64,000 nucleotides of DNA, taken from assembly GCF_017355835.1 (NCBI RefSeq), contig NZ_JAFEWF010000003.1:62001-126000 (forward strand), written 5' to 3'. Below, piece by piece: positions 1 to 9,645 of the stretch. The position numbers and the translations under genes were made by a program. Positions within the stretch are counted from its first letter, which is position 1, and every line of letters starts with the position of its first letter. The notes beneath the pieces were generated by a model. The model was not told where the DNA came from, did not search any database, and worked only from the letters and a program-made list of their open reading frames with translations. Source of the DNA: Desertivirga brevis (GTDB taxonomy: Bacteria > Bacteroidota > Bacteroidia > Sphingobacteriales > Sphingobacteriaceae).

Positions 1-1
1 T

Positions 2-433
2 CGCAGACGAAATCAGTCGGGAACGTATCCGACCAATATTGCCACCCAAACACGAGTTGTTGTGGATGGAGAGGTGTTGCCAACTACTTTCAATTTTGGG
101 GAGCCAGCTCCACTTGGCTCGACTTCTGAACTGGAGGCTTTAGGATGGAAGTACTATACCTCCACGGGAAACGCAGCAAGCCCATTCCTAAAACAAACGT
201 ATAACGCATCAGGAGTATATAACAATAATCCCTGGATATCAAAGAAAGTGGGTGTTGTAGACATAAAAACTACAGACATTCATACGGTCAGGCTTGAAGC
301 TGTACAAGGAACTCAAAATGCAAATGATCTGGATATGATCCATTTTATCCCCGTTGACTGGTCTTCTCAAGTTCTGCCTCGATTTAAAGTGGATGGAACT
401 CCCGACTTTACGCCTTATCCTGGTACACATTAA
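2..433 (+). CDS. C-terminal part of a surface protein of a SusC/SusD locus (5'-truncated)
   Basis: The frame is open from base 2 with no stop, so this is the 3' end of a gene that begins outside the window. A GTG at 62 is in frame but is an internal Val codon. The visible 143 residues have no catalytic motif I recognise and look like a beta-sandwich. The tail, with a DMIHFIPV stretch, resembles the tail of the next protein (DYIKLVPV), so the two are probably related lipoproteins or at least share a C-terminal module. It lies 71 bp upstream of the fasciclin gene in the same direction, and is probably part of the same operon. Function unknown. Confidence 0.7.
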   Translation, partial: RRRNQSGTYPTNIATQTRVVVDGEVLPTTFNFGEPAPLGSTSELEALGWKYYTSTGNAASPFLKQTYNASGVYNNNPWISKKVGVVDIKTTDIHTVRLEAVQGTQNANDLDMIHFIPVDWSSQVLPRFKVDGTPDFTPYPGTH

Positions 434-454
434 AATCAGGTTATTTTAATACAT

Positions 455-482
455 CCCGGAAAGGGATCAAAGCCTTTCCGGG
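455..482 (+). other. Intercistronic hairpin
   Basis: A perfect 10-bp stem (CCCGGAAAGG with CCTTTCCGGG) around an 8-base loop lies between the truncated gene and the fasciclin gene. There is no T-run after it, so it looks more like an mRNA-stabilising or partial-termination hairpin within the operon than a full terminator. Confidence 0.6.
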
Positions 483-504
483 TTCAATAAATAATATTTT
501 TATT

Positions 505-2103
505 ATGAATATATCCTTACGTTTCATCCTCCTTTATCTGCTTAGTGTGGTTGCGCTCTTTTCCTCTTGCGAAAAGAAGTGGGATGATCATACAGAATTG
601 AGCAATTCTCTATACGGAGAATCACTTTTTGATCAGATTCAGAAAAATCCAGATTTAAGTAAATTCGTAGACCTTCTTAAACAGACGAAATATGATTCCG
701 TTTTGGCGTCATCCAATACATTCACGGTTTGGGCTCCAACGAATGCTGCAATCGATGCAGTTGATCCAACTTATCTTGATTCTGATGTAAAACGGAAGTT
801 ATTTGTTGGAAATCATATCTCGAAGCAATCATACCTAACTTATGGTGCTGCCGACCCTTTCACCAAAATTAAGGTAATGAATGGGAAAAATGTTCAATTT
901 ACAAAGACTGCTGTTGATGGAATAACTTTACTAAGTAAAGACCTTTACGTAGGAAATGGCACTTTGCACACTATTGGTTCAGCTATTCTTCCGAAGCCTA
1001 ATGCTTGGGAGTACCTCTTGTCTACAAACACAACTCAAAAAGCACTTTTGAACTCCTATACTGAAACGTATTTAGATTCTTCAAAAGCTGAGCAGATCGG
1101 TGTTAGACCTAATACCGGAGAACCTATTTTTAAAGAGGGAACAGGAATTGTAATGAGAAACCGCTTTCTTAATCGTTACAGCCAGGCATCCGACATAAGT
1201 AATGAAGATTCTTTATTTACCTATATTATCTTAACAGATCAGGCTTTTATTAATGAAAAAAATAAGCTATCTAAGTATTTTAAGTTAGGGACAGACGATA
1301 GTACTTCGGTTCTTACCGATTTTAATATTATCAAGGACCTTGCCTTTAAAGGAATTTTAGACGCTGATAATTTTCCGGCTAACGTTTACTCCATCGGTGA
1401 TAGTGTTAGATTTCATTTGAACAAAGGGCACATAGTAGAAACTAAACGTGTTAGTAATGGCATCGTGTATGTAATGAACAACATTAACTACGATTTAGGG
1501 AGTGGAACTTACGATCCTTATACTAAAATTAAGCCGATTGTAATAGAGGGAGAGAGGGGGGCGTTTTTCAGTCCTGCACGTACCTTCAACACTGTAACTA
1601 AAAGAAACCCCAATGGAAGTAGCTATCAGCAATTATATTTATCCAACCATGGGGTGAATGCACTGGCAGCCCGCTATAGGCCTTCTTTTGTCAATTCAGT
1701 GAAATATAAAGTATACTGGAGAGTGGTAAGGGATTTTAACTTGTCTGTTACGGGTACCGCTACAAATCTCGTTCATTTTCCAATGCGGCTGGCTTTTAAA
1801 ACATCTGCTTTAACGACTGGCTTTAATTATATTCCTGAACCAGGTGTGGTCCGTCGTACAAATTCAACTGGTCAACCGGTGTTAGACGTTAATGGAAAGC
1901 CCACTTTTGATCCTGACTACAGTGAAGTATATCTTGGTGAATTTACGGCCGATAAAGTATTTGCAAATAGGACCGAAGTTGGAGATTTAAAGGACAAAGA
2001 AGCAAGTATGTTACCCATATTTTTAGTTGGAAATACTACTACCGGAAATGGAACCAACACATTATTGCTCGATTATATCAAACTAGTACCTGTATTACCA
2101 TAG
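505..2103 (+). CDS. Fasciclin-domain lipoprotein of a SusC/SusD locus
   Basis: 532 residues. The N-terminus is a lipoprotein signal with an LFSSC lipobox (Cys22), so the protein is probably anchored in the outer membrane. Residues about 40-165 form one fasciclin (FAS1) repeat, with the sequences TVWAPTNAAID and LYVGNGTLHTIGSAI typical of the fold. Residues about 165-330 look like a second, more divergent repeat, ending NGIVYVMN. The last 180 residues are a beta-rich domain of unknown role, ending DYIKLVPV like the protein upstream. FAS1 lipoproteins directly upstream of SusC genes are known in Bacteroidota and are thought to bind or present substrate at the surface. It is 26 bp upstream of susC, hence one operon. 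The substrate cannot be read from the sequence. Confidence 0.8.
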   Translation: MNISLRFILLYLLSVVALFSSCEKKWDDHTELSNSLYGESLFDQIQKNPDLSKFVDLLKQTKYDSVLASSNTFTVWAPTNAAIDAVDPTYLDSDVKRKLFVGNHISKQSYLTYGAADPFTKIKVMNGKNVQFTKTAVDGITLLSKDLYVGNGTLHTIGSAILPKPNAWEYLLSTNTTQKALLNSYTETYLDSSKAEQIGVRPNTGEPIFKEGTGIVMRNRFLNRYSQASDISNEDSLFTYIILTDQAFINEKNKLSKYFKLGTDDSTSVLTDFNIIKDLAFKGILDADNFPANVYSIGDSVRFHLNKGHIVETKRVSNGIVYVMNNINYDLGSGTYDPYTKIKPIVIEGERGAFFSPARTFNTVTKRNPNGSSYQQLYLSNHGVNALAARYRPSFVNSVKYKVYWRVVRDFNLSVTGTATNLVHFPMRLAFKTSALTTGFNYIPEPGVVRRTNSTGQPVLDVNGKPTFDPDYSEVYLGEFTADKVFANRTEVGDLKDKEASMLPIFLVGNTTTGNGTNTLLLDYIKLVPVLP

Positions 2104-2129
2104 AGAATTAAGCGTTAAAAATCCGAATT

Positions 2130-5100
2130 ATGCACATATTTATAAAAGCGGCCAAGTTTTTTGTCTTGCCATATTTTGTGGTGTTTTCTTCCCAAAATAT
2201 ATTGGCACAGCAAGACTCTGTTTCTACGGGTTCTGCCGCTGTTCAAAAAGTTAATGATAACAGAATTAAGGCTAGTGGAGTTATAACGGATGCCGCTACA
2301 GGAAAGCCGCTGGACGGAATTAGTATCAGCGTTCCGGGGTATTCGGCATCAATCACAAATGAAAAAGGCGAGTTCACAATTTCTGTCCCCGATTATAATA
2401 CTGTTTTAGTTGTAAATGCCCAGGGCTTCCAAACGAAGGAGATTGCTTTGAAAGGTAGACGATCGGTTAAAGCGAGCTTGTATGAAGCCGAGTTCAATTC
2501 TGTTTATGAAGAAGTAAAGCTACCATACGGCTCTAAATCTTATAGTCAGACCGCAGGCGCGATAAGCACAATTACTGTTAAGGATAGTTGGCAACGTAGT
2601 TCCTCTGAAACGCCAGATACTTACATCCAGGGTAGAATTACCGGGTTAAATGCTATTAGACGTTCGGGGACACAAGGCATTGGGTCTACTTTGTTCCTAC
2701 GCGGTTACAACTCTTTAAATACGACAAATCAACCGTTAGTAATAGTAGACGGAATACTTTTCGACAACACAGACTATGGTTTGTCTTTACTTTCTGGTTA
2801 CACTGATAATCCTTTAGCGAATATCGATTTAAAAGATGTTGACAATATTACTGTAGTTAAGGATGCAACAGGCTCTACTTATGGCACTAAGGCTGCGAAT
2901 GGGGTAATATACATAACTACTAATCGCGCGCGGCAGCAAGCTACTCAAATTGATTTTGGTGCATTTACGGGTTTCAATGCGAAGCCCTCATTGATTCCTC
3001 TCCTTAACGGAAGCCAGTATCGATCTTACCTATCTGATCTTCTGAAAAGTAGTGGAGCAACTGATGGCCAGATTGCGGCTGCCCCTTTCATGAATTCTGA
3101 TCCTAATAGTATCGATTATAAAAGGTCTAATTTTAATACGAATTGGCAAAATCAGGTTCTTGATAATTCCGTTAACCAAAACTATTATATGAAGGTAACG
3201 GGCGGGGATAATATTGCTACTTATGGGCTTTCACTAGGTTTTCTTGATAATAAAGGCGTGACAAAGAATACTAGCTTGCAACGTTACCAGGTCAGATTTA
3301 ACGCTGATCTGAATCTTACAAAGAAGTTTAAAGGTATTGCCAATTTATCCTATGTAAGAAATAATCAGGATTTGAGAGACCAAGGCTTGTCAGTAAAAAC
3401 AAACCCGATCTATCTGGCTTTGACAAAGGCACCTTTTTTATCCACAAATGAAGTTGCTGAAAATGGCCTTCTTTCACCCAATCTAGCTGCGGTTGACTAT
3501 TTTAACATGAGCAATCCAACTGCCGTAATTCAAAAAATGGCAGGTACAAATAACAACTATCGTTTAATTGGCTCCCTCGGTTTTAATTATGCTTTTAACA
3601 AACAGTTGAATTTAAATATCCTGGGAGGAATAACCTACGGTAATGTTAGAGAAACATATTCCAAAGTTAATACGGGGATAGTAAGTGATACTCTATCTCA
3701 AGCAGTTGCTGCAAGGTCCTCTGGCAGTAATGTTGAGAGGCTCTATTCTATGTTCACCGATGCACGCCTTTCCTTCAATAAAACATTTAATAATGTTCAT
3801 AATCTAAGCACAAATATTGGTGTAAGGTACAATGACAACAAGATGGAAACCGACTATGGCTATGGCTATAATGCTGCAACGGATGACTATGTAACAGTGG
3901 GACAGGGACAGGCTGCATTAAGGAGGATAAGCGGAGAAAATGGAAGCTGGAGATGGTTAAATGTGTACGCAAATGCAGATTATGCTTTTAGAAGTAAATA
4001 TATTATTTCAGGAAACCTGGGTATTGATGGTTCATCGAGGTTCGGATCGGAATCAGACGCACCAATCAAATTAGGCGGCGTAGCTTACGCAATAACTCCG
4101 TCTATTGCGGGTGCTTGGATTGTTTCTTCAGAACCATTTATGGCAAATAGCAAAGCTGTAGAGTTTTTAAAGTTAAGAACTAGCTTTGGGATGGTGGCTA
4201 ATGACGACCTAGGAAACTACACAGCTCGCCAATACTACTTAAGTCAGAACTTCCTTGGGACACAAGGGTTAGTGCGTGGAAATGTAGCTAACACTTCTAT
4301 AAAGTGGGAAGATATATGGAAGTACAATGCCGGTGTCGACGCCTCATTTTTAAAAGAACGTTTGAAACTTAGCTTCGATTATTTCTACAACCGCACCTAT
4401 GATATGTTGACACAGCAAGCTGTTCAAACCGTTACAGGATTTGATTATGCCTTCGCAAATAACGGCGGCATGAGAACTAGGGGCGTGGAGTTTGGCGCTA
4501 ACGGTCGTGTTTCAAAGAAAACAGTAAAATGGGATTTGGGGGTTAATATTTCAACATTTGAAAACGAAATCACCCGTATACCTAACGATCGTCAAATTAC
4601 GTCTTATGCCGGAGCTCAGATACTTACACAAAAAGGCTTGGCCGCTAACTTATTCTACGGGTTTAAGACAAATGGAGTATACAGCACAAGCGCAGAGGCT
4701 GCTGGGGCAAATGTGCAGAACAGAAGAAACGATGGCACTATCACTCAATTTGGTGCAGGTGATATTCGTTTTGTTGATATTAACAATGATCGGTATATAG
4801 ATGATAATGACCGAGTTGTTATAGGTAATCCAAATCCGGATTTTTTTGGTATGATTAGTAATACCCTTTCCTGGAAAAAATTCACTTTCGATGCTTTATT
4901 CTCTTTTTCTGTAGGAAATGATGTTTACAACTATCAGCGCCGGAATATCGAAGCTATGAACGGGTTTGAGAACCAAACTCCTGTTGTACTTAATAGATGG
5001 CGAGCAGAAGGTCAGATTACTGATGTTCCGAGAGCAATAATTGGAGATCCTTCAGGAAATTCGAGGTTCTCTGATAGATGGATTGAAGACGGATCGTATT

Positions 5101-5321
5101 TTAGACTTCGGACCATTTCAATTGGATATGACCTTCCGATAAACAAGGGGATAAAATATGCAAAGGTTTATGTAACTGGAAATAATGTATTTACGATAAG
5201 CAAGTATCTTGGATATGATCCTGAATTTAGTACTACGGGTTCTGTCTTCACTCAGGGGATTGACACAGGAGCAGAACCTCAATTCAGATCGTTTCAACTA
5301 GGAGTTAGAGTAGGATTATAA
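2130..5321 (+). CDS. SusC/RagA-family TonB-linked outer membrane transporter
   Basis: 1063 residues. There is a signal peptide ending NILAQ, then a carboxypeptidase-regulatory-like beta domain at about 48-115 (GVITDAATGKPLDGI), a TonB plug at about 130-265 (PLVIVDGILFD, VVKDATGSTYGTKAANGVI are hallmarks of SusC), and a long 22-strand barrel ending in the aromatic-rich FQLGVRVGL. There is no N-terminal STN domain, so no anti-sigma signalling extension. SusC proteins import oligomers bound by the SusD lid using TonB energy. susD follows 19 bp downstream. At 1063 residues it is normal for the family. Confidence in the family is very high; the substrate is unknown. Confidence 0.96.
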   Translation: MHIFIKAAKFFVLPYFVVFSSQNILAQQDSVSTGSAAVQKVNDNRIKASGVITDAATGKPLDGISISVPGYSASITNEKGEFTISVPDYNTVLVVNAQGFQTKEIALKGRRSVKASLYEAEFNSVYEEVKLPYGSKSYSQTAGAISTITVKDSWQRSSSETPDTYIQGRITGLNAIRRSGTQGIGSTLFLRGYNSLNTTNQPLVIVDGILFDNTDYGLSLLSGYTDNPLANIDLKDVDNITVVKDATGSTYGTKAANGVIYITTNRARQQATQIDFGAFTGFNAKPSLIPLLNGSQYRSYLSDLLKSSGATDGQIAAAPFMNSDPNSIDYKRSNFNTNWQNQVLDNSVNQNYYMKVTGGDNIATYGLSLGFLDNKGVTKNTSLQRYQVRFNADLNLTKKFKGIANLSYVRNNQDLRDQGLSVKTNPIYLALTKAPFLSTNEVAENGLLSPNLAAVDYFNMSNPTAVIQKMAGTNNNYRLIGSLGFNYAFNKQLNLNILGGITYGNVRETYSKVNTGIVSDTLSQAVAARSSGSNVERLYSMFTDARLSFNKTFNNVHNLSTNIGVRYNDNKMETDYGYGYNAATDDYVTVGQGQAALRRISGENGSWRWLNVYANADYAFRSKYIISGNLGIDGSSRFGSESDAPIKLGGVAYAITPSIAGAWIVSSEPFMANSKAVEFLKLRTSFGMVANDDLGNYTARQYYLSQNFLGTQGLVRGNVANTSIKWEDIWKYNAGVDASFLKERLKLSFDYFYNRTYDMLTQQAVQTVTGFDYAFANNGGMRTRGVEFGANGRVSKKTVKWDLGVNISTFENEITRIPNDRQITSYAGAQILTQKGLAANLFYGFKTNGVYSTSAEAAGANVQNRRNDGTITQFGAGDIRFVDINNDRYIDDNDRVVIGNPNPDFFGMISNTLSWKKFTFDALFSFSVGNDVYNYQRRNIEAMNGFENQTPVVLNRWRAEGQITDVPRAIIGDPSGNSRFSDRWIEDGSYFRLRTISIGYDLPINKGIKYAKVYVTGNNVFTISKYLGYDPEFSTTGSVFTQGIDTGAEPQFRSFQLGVRVGL

Positions 5322-5340
5322 AAAGCTTTTTTTGATAAGT

Positions 5341-7164
5341 ATGAAAAGAAATTTAAAAAGCCTGTTTAGTGGATTTTTATTAGTTTCCATTACACTAAGC
5401 ACGCTTTCGTGTAAGAAGATGTTTGATCTCCAGCCGGAAGATGCTTTGCCGGCAGAACTAGCCTATCAAAACGTATACGATGCGGATGCCGCCATAATGG
5501 GAATTTATGGAAAGTTTACGACTCTCGCAGATAGATATGTTGTTTTGAACGAGCTTCGGGGAGACTTAGAGGACGTTACTCTCAATGCAGATAAATACTT
5601 GAGGGAAATTAACGAGCATAATGTATCACCAGACAACCCTTGGGCTAATCCTAAGCAATGGTACGAAGTGATAATCAACTGTAACGATGCTATGCAAAAC
5701 TTTGATGTAATGCTCGCTAACAAACGATTAACACAGGATGAATATAAAGTAAGGTATTCTGAAGTTGCAGCATTAAGGACATGGATATATTTGCAATTAG
5801 GGATCCAGTACGGTGAGGTTTATTACGTTACCGATCCTCTTGTAAGTATTTCTGATATAAATGACTTAAACAAGTTTCCTAAACTTGATTTGTCAACCTT
5901 GATTACAACTCTAACAGATTTTGCAGAGAAATTACCTTCCAAAGAACCCATCCCGGCAGGTAACTCTTTACGCATAACACTCGATTCTTATAATACAGAG
6001 AAGGTATTTATTAATAAATATATGCTTCTTGGTGACCTTCATCTTTGGAAGGGAGAATATGCTTTGGCTGCGAGATACTATAAAGCATTAATGGAATATG
6101 GAAGTGTATTGGATCCTACAGGCACACAAAGGGAATTTTATGGTTCTTTTAATGTAGGTGGAAATCCTCATGATTTAGGCAATGCTGATTGGTATAGAAT
6201 TTTTAGTCAGGGTTATAGCGAAAGAGCTCAGAACCATGAAAACTTTTGGATGATACCTCTAGATATCAAGTTTAGTCCCGGAAACCCGTTTGTAAATCTT
6301 TTTGCTCCGGATGGTGATAAATATAAAATTAAACCTTCCTCGTTGGCTATTAAAAACTGGAACGATCAGTTGCGTAGGAACGCTGACGATCCCGCCTTGA
6401 ACGGACAGCCCGGTGATATTCACAGAGGCCTTGGGGCCAACTTAACGGGTTCTAGCTATGAATTGACTCCTTCAGGACCCGTAGTTAATAAATTACTAAC
6501 TAGTTACAACAGTCGATCTCCTTTTACAACGGGTAATGGAAAGTGGATTTTATACCGAACAGCATTATTACACCTGCGCATGGCCGAAACGGCAAATAGA
6601 GATGGTATAGATAAGTTGGCGTATGCGTTAGTGAATTTAGGAATAAGAGAAGCTTATACGCCAAAGTATAGACCACTACCAGCCGATGTAACTAACATTA
6701 TGATCAGTAGGGATTCTGTTAATACAGACCCCAGCTATTTATTCTTCGCCAGGAATGGCGAGATCCCGAGATACCGTGACAAGTACTCATTCAACTTCGG
6801 TATTCGAGGACGGGTTGGACTTGTTCCTGTAACCGTTGACTCTGCTGCATATTTTAACATGTCAAATCGAGGCAGGGAAAATAAGCCATTACTCAATGCA
6901 TCTTCTAGGACCGGTCTGACAGTGGCAATGGAGGATATAATAGTAAACGAAGCTGCTCTGGAGCTAGCTTTCGAGGGAAACCGCTGGCAGGACTTAGTAA
7001 GGATTGCCTTGCGTAGGGAAAGAGACCAGCCAGGAAAGGGTAGGGAATTCTTAAGAAATTCTGTTGCTAAAAAATTCCAGACTGCTAACCAAGCCGTGCC
7101 TGCAGGAGTGGAAAAGCTGGGTGCAGATGTGAAAAATTGGTTTTTACCATTTAAATGGCAATAA
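5341..7164 (+). CDS. SusD/RagB-family outer membrane lipoprotein
   Basis: 607 residues from the ATG at 5341; a TTG nine bases upstream is in frame but the ATG gives a clean lipoprotein signal with an LSTLSC lipobox followed by KK. The helical TPR-like N-terminal half (VAALRTWIYLQLGIQYGEVYYV) and the C-terminal INEAALELAFEGNRWQDLVRI block (here VNEAALELAFEGNRW) are the signature of SusD/RagB. It forms the hinged lid over the SusC barrel. It is followed by a hairpin at 7178, probably the end of the uptake operon. Confidence 0.95.
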   Translation: MKRNLKSLFSGFLLVSITLSTLSCKKMFDLQPEDALPAELAYQNVYDADAAIMGIYGKFTTLADRYVVLNELRGDLEDVTLNADKYLREINEHNVSPDNPWANPKQWYEVIINCNDAMQNFDVMLANKRLTQDEYKVRYSEVAALRTWIYLQLGIQYGEVYYVTDPLVSISDINDLNKFPKLDLSTLITTLTDFAEKLPSKEPIPAGNSLRITLDSYNTEKVFINKYMLLGDLHLWKGEYALAARYYKALMEYGSVLDPTGTQREFYGSFNVGGNPHDLGNADWYRIFSQGYSERAQNHENFWMIPLDIKFSPGNPFVNLFAPDGDKYKIKPSSLAIKNWNDQLRRNADDPALNGQPGDIHRGLGANLTGSSYELTPSGPVVNKLLTSYNSRSPFTTGNGKWILYRTALLHLRMAETANRDGIDKLAYALVNLGIREAYTPKYRPLPADVTNIMISRDSVNTDPSYLFFARNGEIPRYRDKYSFNFGIRGRVGLVPVTVDSAAYFNMSNRGRENKPLLNASSRTGLTVAMEDIIVNEAALELAFEGNRWQDLVRIALRRERDQPGKGREFLRNSVAKKFQTANQAVPAGVEKLGADVKNWFLPFKWQ

Positions 7165-7177
7165 ATAGATAATACTG

Positions 7178-7210
7178 AACAGGAGATCATCGCGAGAGAT
7201 CTCCTGTTTT
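7178..7210 (+). terminator. Hairpin after susD
   Basis: A perfect 11-bp stem, AACAGGAGATC with GATCTCCTGTT, around a 9-base loop, followed by a short TTTTG run. It lies 14 bp after the susD stop and before the start of the next lipoprotein gene, and is likely to be a terminator or attenuator separating the two. Confidence 0.7.
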
Positions 7211-7241
7211 GATTCTTGCTAACCTCTACTTATCAATTTCT

Positions 7242-8309
7242 ATGAAAATCGTTTATAGAACGTTCCTTATCTTCTACTTATTTCTCTTTGCTTGCAAGAA
7301 GGATAAAGGAGATGCTGCTACGGGCTCTGATATTCGAACTTTTTTCATCCCCCAGGCAACTAATTCTGCAATAGATTTTAACAACAAAAAAGTAATTGTA
7401 GAAATTGCTGATTATTATAGCAGATCTCACCTCATTCCAGTATTTCAACTTTCAACCGGAGCAAGAGCTCTAGTAGAAAATGTTGAGCAGCGAAGTGCTA
7501 CCACTGCTAATAATTTCGCTAATCCTGTAATTTATACAATCGTTGCTGAAGATGGATCATTAACAAACTGGACAGTTTCCTTAGTTTCTAATAATAGTCG
7601 AATTGGTTTACGCGGAACTGTAGATGCTGAGAAAAGAATTGAAAGGGACTTCGACTGGTATTACAGTCAAGACACCTCAGGCGAATTCTCGCACATAAAT
7701 GGAGGCGCTGCAGTAATTGGTATGGCAATGCGATTTGCTAGCCGTACTACCTATATCAATCCTAGCATCCTTCAAATAAGGAATGAGGCAAAGCCTCCGT
7801 ATATGACTGATTTTGGACTTCAGGCCAATCCATTTCTTCCTGCTGATATAATTAATTATTTAAAAATCAAAGAGGTGCCAACTAAGATTGTAGCCTTGTC
7901 CTCTGGTCATAACTCGATCTTTAACGCAATAAATAGTGGTTACCCCGTTGCCCTGATTGTGAATTTTTCTAAAGTTCGACCAAATCCGAATCTTTCAGAA
8001 CACACTCATCGATTCTATGAAATTAATAGTGCTATCTCCCCTCACTATATTATTGTAAAAGGGTATAAGCAAATCGGTGGAATCTTATACTTTGAATGCT
8101 ATGATCCTAAATCTAAGGGCATGAGATACCCCACTAATGGAGAAAGTAAAGGACGTAATAGATATTACAACGCTTCCGATGTTTGGGCTGGGGTTTCAGC
8201 TTATGGCGGTTGGCAGTACGGAATTATAATAGGTGAAAAGGGAAGGGTTTTGCCTCCTTTTATTAATGAAGTTGGAATAAGGGAAATTGAGCAGGCCGAA
8301 GGTTATTAG
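7242..8309 (+). CDS. Lipoprotein with Ig-like domain and cysteine-less C39-like domain, copy 1
   Basis: 355 residues from the ATG at 7242; the in-frame TTG at 7209 sits in the terminator stem base and is rejected. Lipobox LFAC followed by KK. Residues 25-115 resemble the Ig-like domains of Bacteroidota surface proteins (pattern: IPVFQLSTGA ... NPVIYTIVAEDG ... NWTVSLVS). Residues 135-340 look like a peptidase C39-like papain fold: INGGAAVIGMAMR where active members have a DCG-type cysteine site, then HYIIVKGY (His) and YDPKSKG (Asp). The Cys position is Gly154, so peptidase activity is not expected. The next gene is a paralogue with the same substitution. Its role is probably binding, but that is inference. 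Confidence 0.7.
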   Translation: MKIVYRTFLIFYLFLFACKKDKGDAATGSDIRTFFIPQATNSAIDFNNKKVIVEIADYYSRSHLIPVFQLSTGARALVENVEQRSATTANNFANPVIYTIVAEDGSLTNWTVSLVSNNSRIGLRGTVDAEKRIERDFDWYYSQDTSGEFSHINGGAAVIGMAMRFASRTTYINPSILQIRNEAKPPYMTDFGLQANPFLPADIINYLKIKEVPTKIVALSSGHNSIFNAINSGYPVALIVNFSKVRPNPNLSEHTHRFYEINSAISPHYIIVKGYKQIGGILYFECYDPKSKGMRYPTNGESKGRNRYYNASDVWAGVSAYGGWQYGIIIGEKGRVLPPFINEVGIREIEQAEGY

Positions 8310-8393
8310 CTGTCTTCGCCTATTTGGTGTTTGTATTATTTATCCCTCTTCTGATGACAGATTTAAATAGATTTGTTAGCATAAAATAATGTC

Positions 8394-9509
8394 ATGCTTA
8401 TGGCGGTTGGTATTAACTTAAAAGTATTGCAATTGAAACTATTAACAAAAATTGTGGCTGCTTTAATTATTTTGCCTTTGGCCAATTGTCAGAAAGAAAG
8501 TCTACCTCGGAATGACGAAGCCTCCTTCAAAACTTTCCTCATTCCTTACGCTACAGGAGTTTCCATAGACAGGCAGAAACATGAAATAGTAATTGAGCTT
8601 GCTGATTACTTTGATTGGACGCGTATCGCTCCTGTGTTTCAAGTATCTGTCGGCGCATCGGTTTACGTTGGCGGTATTGTTCAGAGTAGTGCAATATCCC
8701 TAAACAATTTTAATGCTCCAATCACCTATACAGTCGTTTCAGAAAGCGGTAAACCTGTTGATTGGACTGTTAGGGTGCAATCAAATGACAGTAAAATAGG
8801 CTTAAATGGAATAATTGAGGCTAGGAACAGACTTGACAGGGATTATGATTGGTATTTTTCTCAAGATTCTTCTGGTATACATTCTTCAATCAATGGAGGT
8901 GCGGCGGCCGTTGCAATGGCTATGAGATGGACCCATAGAACCCACTTCGTTTCATCCTCGGTAAGCCAGGTTAGAGAGGAAGCTACCCCTCAGTTCCGAC
9001 CAGACGGAACTATGGACCCCAATCCGCAGCCTTTCTCAACTATTGATGTAACTGGGCTATTTACTAAAAAAGATATTCCCTGGAAAGTTATTTCCCTCTC
9101 AACTGGCATGGAGGAAATCATTGATTGTATAAATAAGGGCTATCTCGCAATCTGTATCATTAATATGGCAAAAGTTCCATTAAATCAAACCGCAACCGAC
9201 CATACCCACGCCTTTTATACTACGCCCACTTCCATCTATCCCCACTATTTAGTCATTAAAGGCTATAAAAAAGTTTCAGGCAATCTCTTCTTTGAATGTT
9301 ATGATCCCAAATCAGATGGAAAAAAATATTCAAACAATGGAGAAATTAAAGGCCGGAATCGATATTACAGTGCTTCAAGTTTGTGGAGTGGGGCGTCAGA
9401 CGGGAGAGGATGGAAATATTCAATTGTCGTCGGCCAGAAGGGAAATGCTATGGATCCTTTAAAAAGCGAGGCCAGGATGTCGCAAATTACTCAGGCAATA
9501 GGATACTAA
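8394..9509 (+). CDS. Lipoprotein with Ig-like domain and cysteine-less C39-like domain, copy 2
   Basis: 371 residues, a paralogue of the preceding gene with roughly half of residues shared by eye. Lipobox LANC after a hydrophobic stretch that starts unusually late (about residue 13), so the true start could be one of the internal codons. It has the same layout: Ig-like domain (IAPVFQVSVGA, ITYTVVSESG), then SINGGAAAVAMAMR, HYLVIKGYKK and CYDPKSDGKK. The expected catalytic Cys is again Gly while the His and Asp blocks are kept. The gap to copy 1 is 84 bp, so this looks like a tandem duplication. The molecular function is not known. Confidence 0.68.
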   Translation: MLMAVGINLKVLQLKLLTKIVAALIILPLANCQKESLPRNDEASFKTFLIPYATGVSIDRQKHEIVIELADYFDWTRIAPVFQVSVGASVYVGGIVQSSAISLNNFNAPITYTVVSESGKPVDWTVRVQSNDSKIGLNGIIEARNRLDRDYDWYFSQDSSGIHSSINGGAAAVAMAMRWTHRTHFVSSSVSQVREEATPQFRPDGTMDPNPQPFSTIDVTGLFTKKDIPWKVISLSTGMEEIIDCINKGYLAICIINMAKVPLNQTATDHTHAFYTTPTSIYPHYLVIKGYKKVSGNLFFECYDPKSDGKKYSNNGEIKGRNRYYSASSLWSGASDGRGWKYSIVVGQKGNAMDPLKSEARMSQITQAIGY

Positions 9510-9574
9510 AATATCGGGCTTATTCTATTATAATGTCAGATAATTCATCTAAGCTCTAATAACTCCTCATGAAA

Positions 9575-9604
9575 TTTTTTTCCCGAAAATAAACCGTACC
9601 TTTG
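9575..9604 (+). promoter_or_regulatory. Promoter of the DEAD-box helicase gene
   Basis: TACCTTTG at 9597-9604 matches the Bacteroidota -7 box TAnnTTTG. A T-rich TTTT element at 9575-9578 lies 18 bp upstream in place of the -33 TTTG. The start codon is 41 bp downstream of the -7 box. This is a sequence match only. Confidence 0.5.
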
Positions 9605-9645
9605 CCCCTGCTTCAGCATTAAGGCTGAACACGTAATTTATTATC

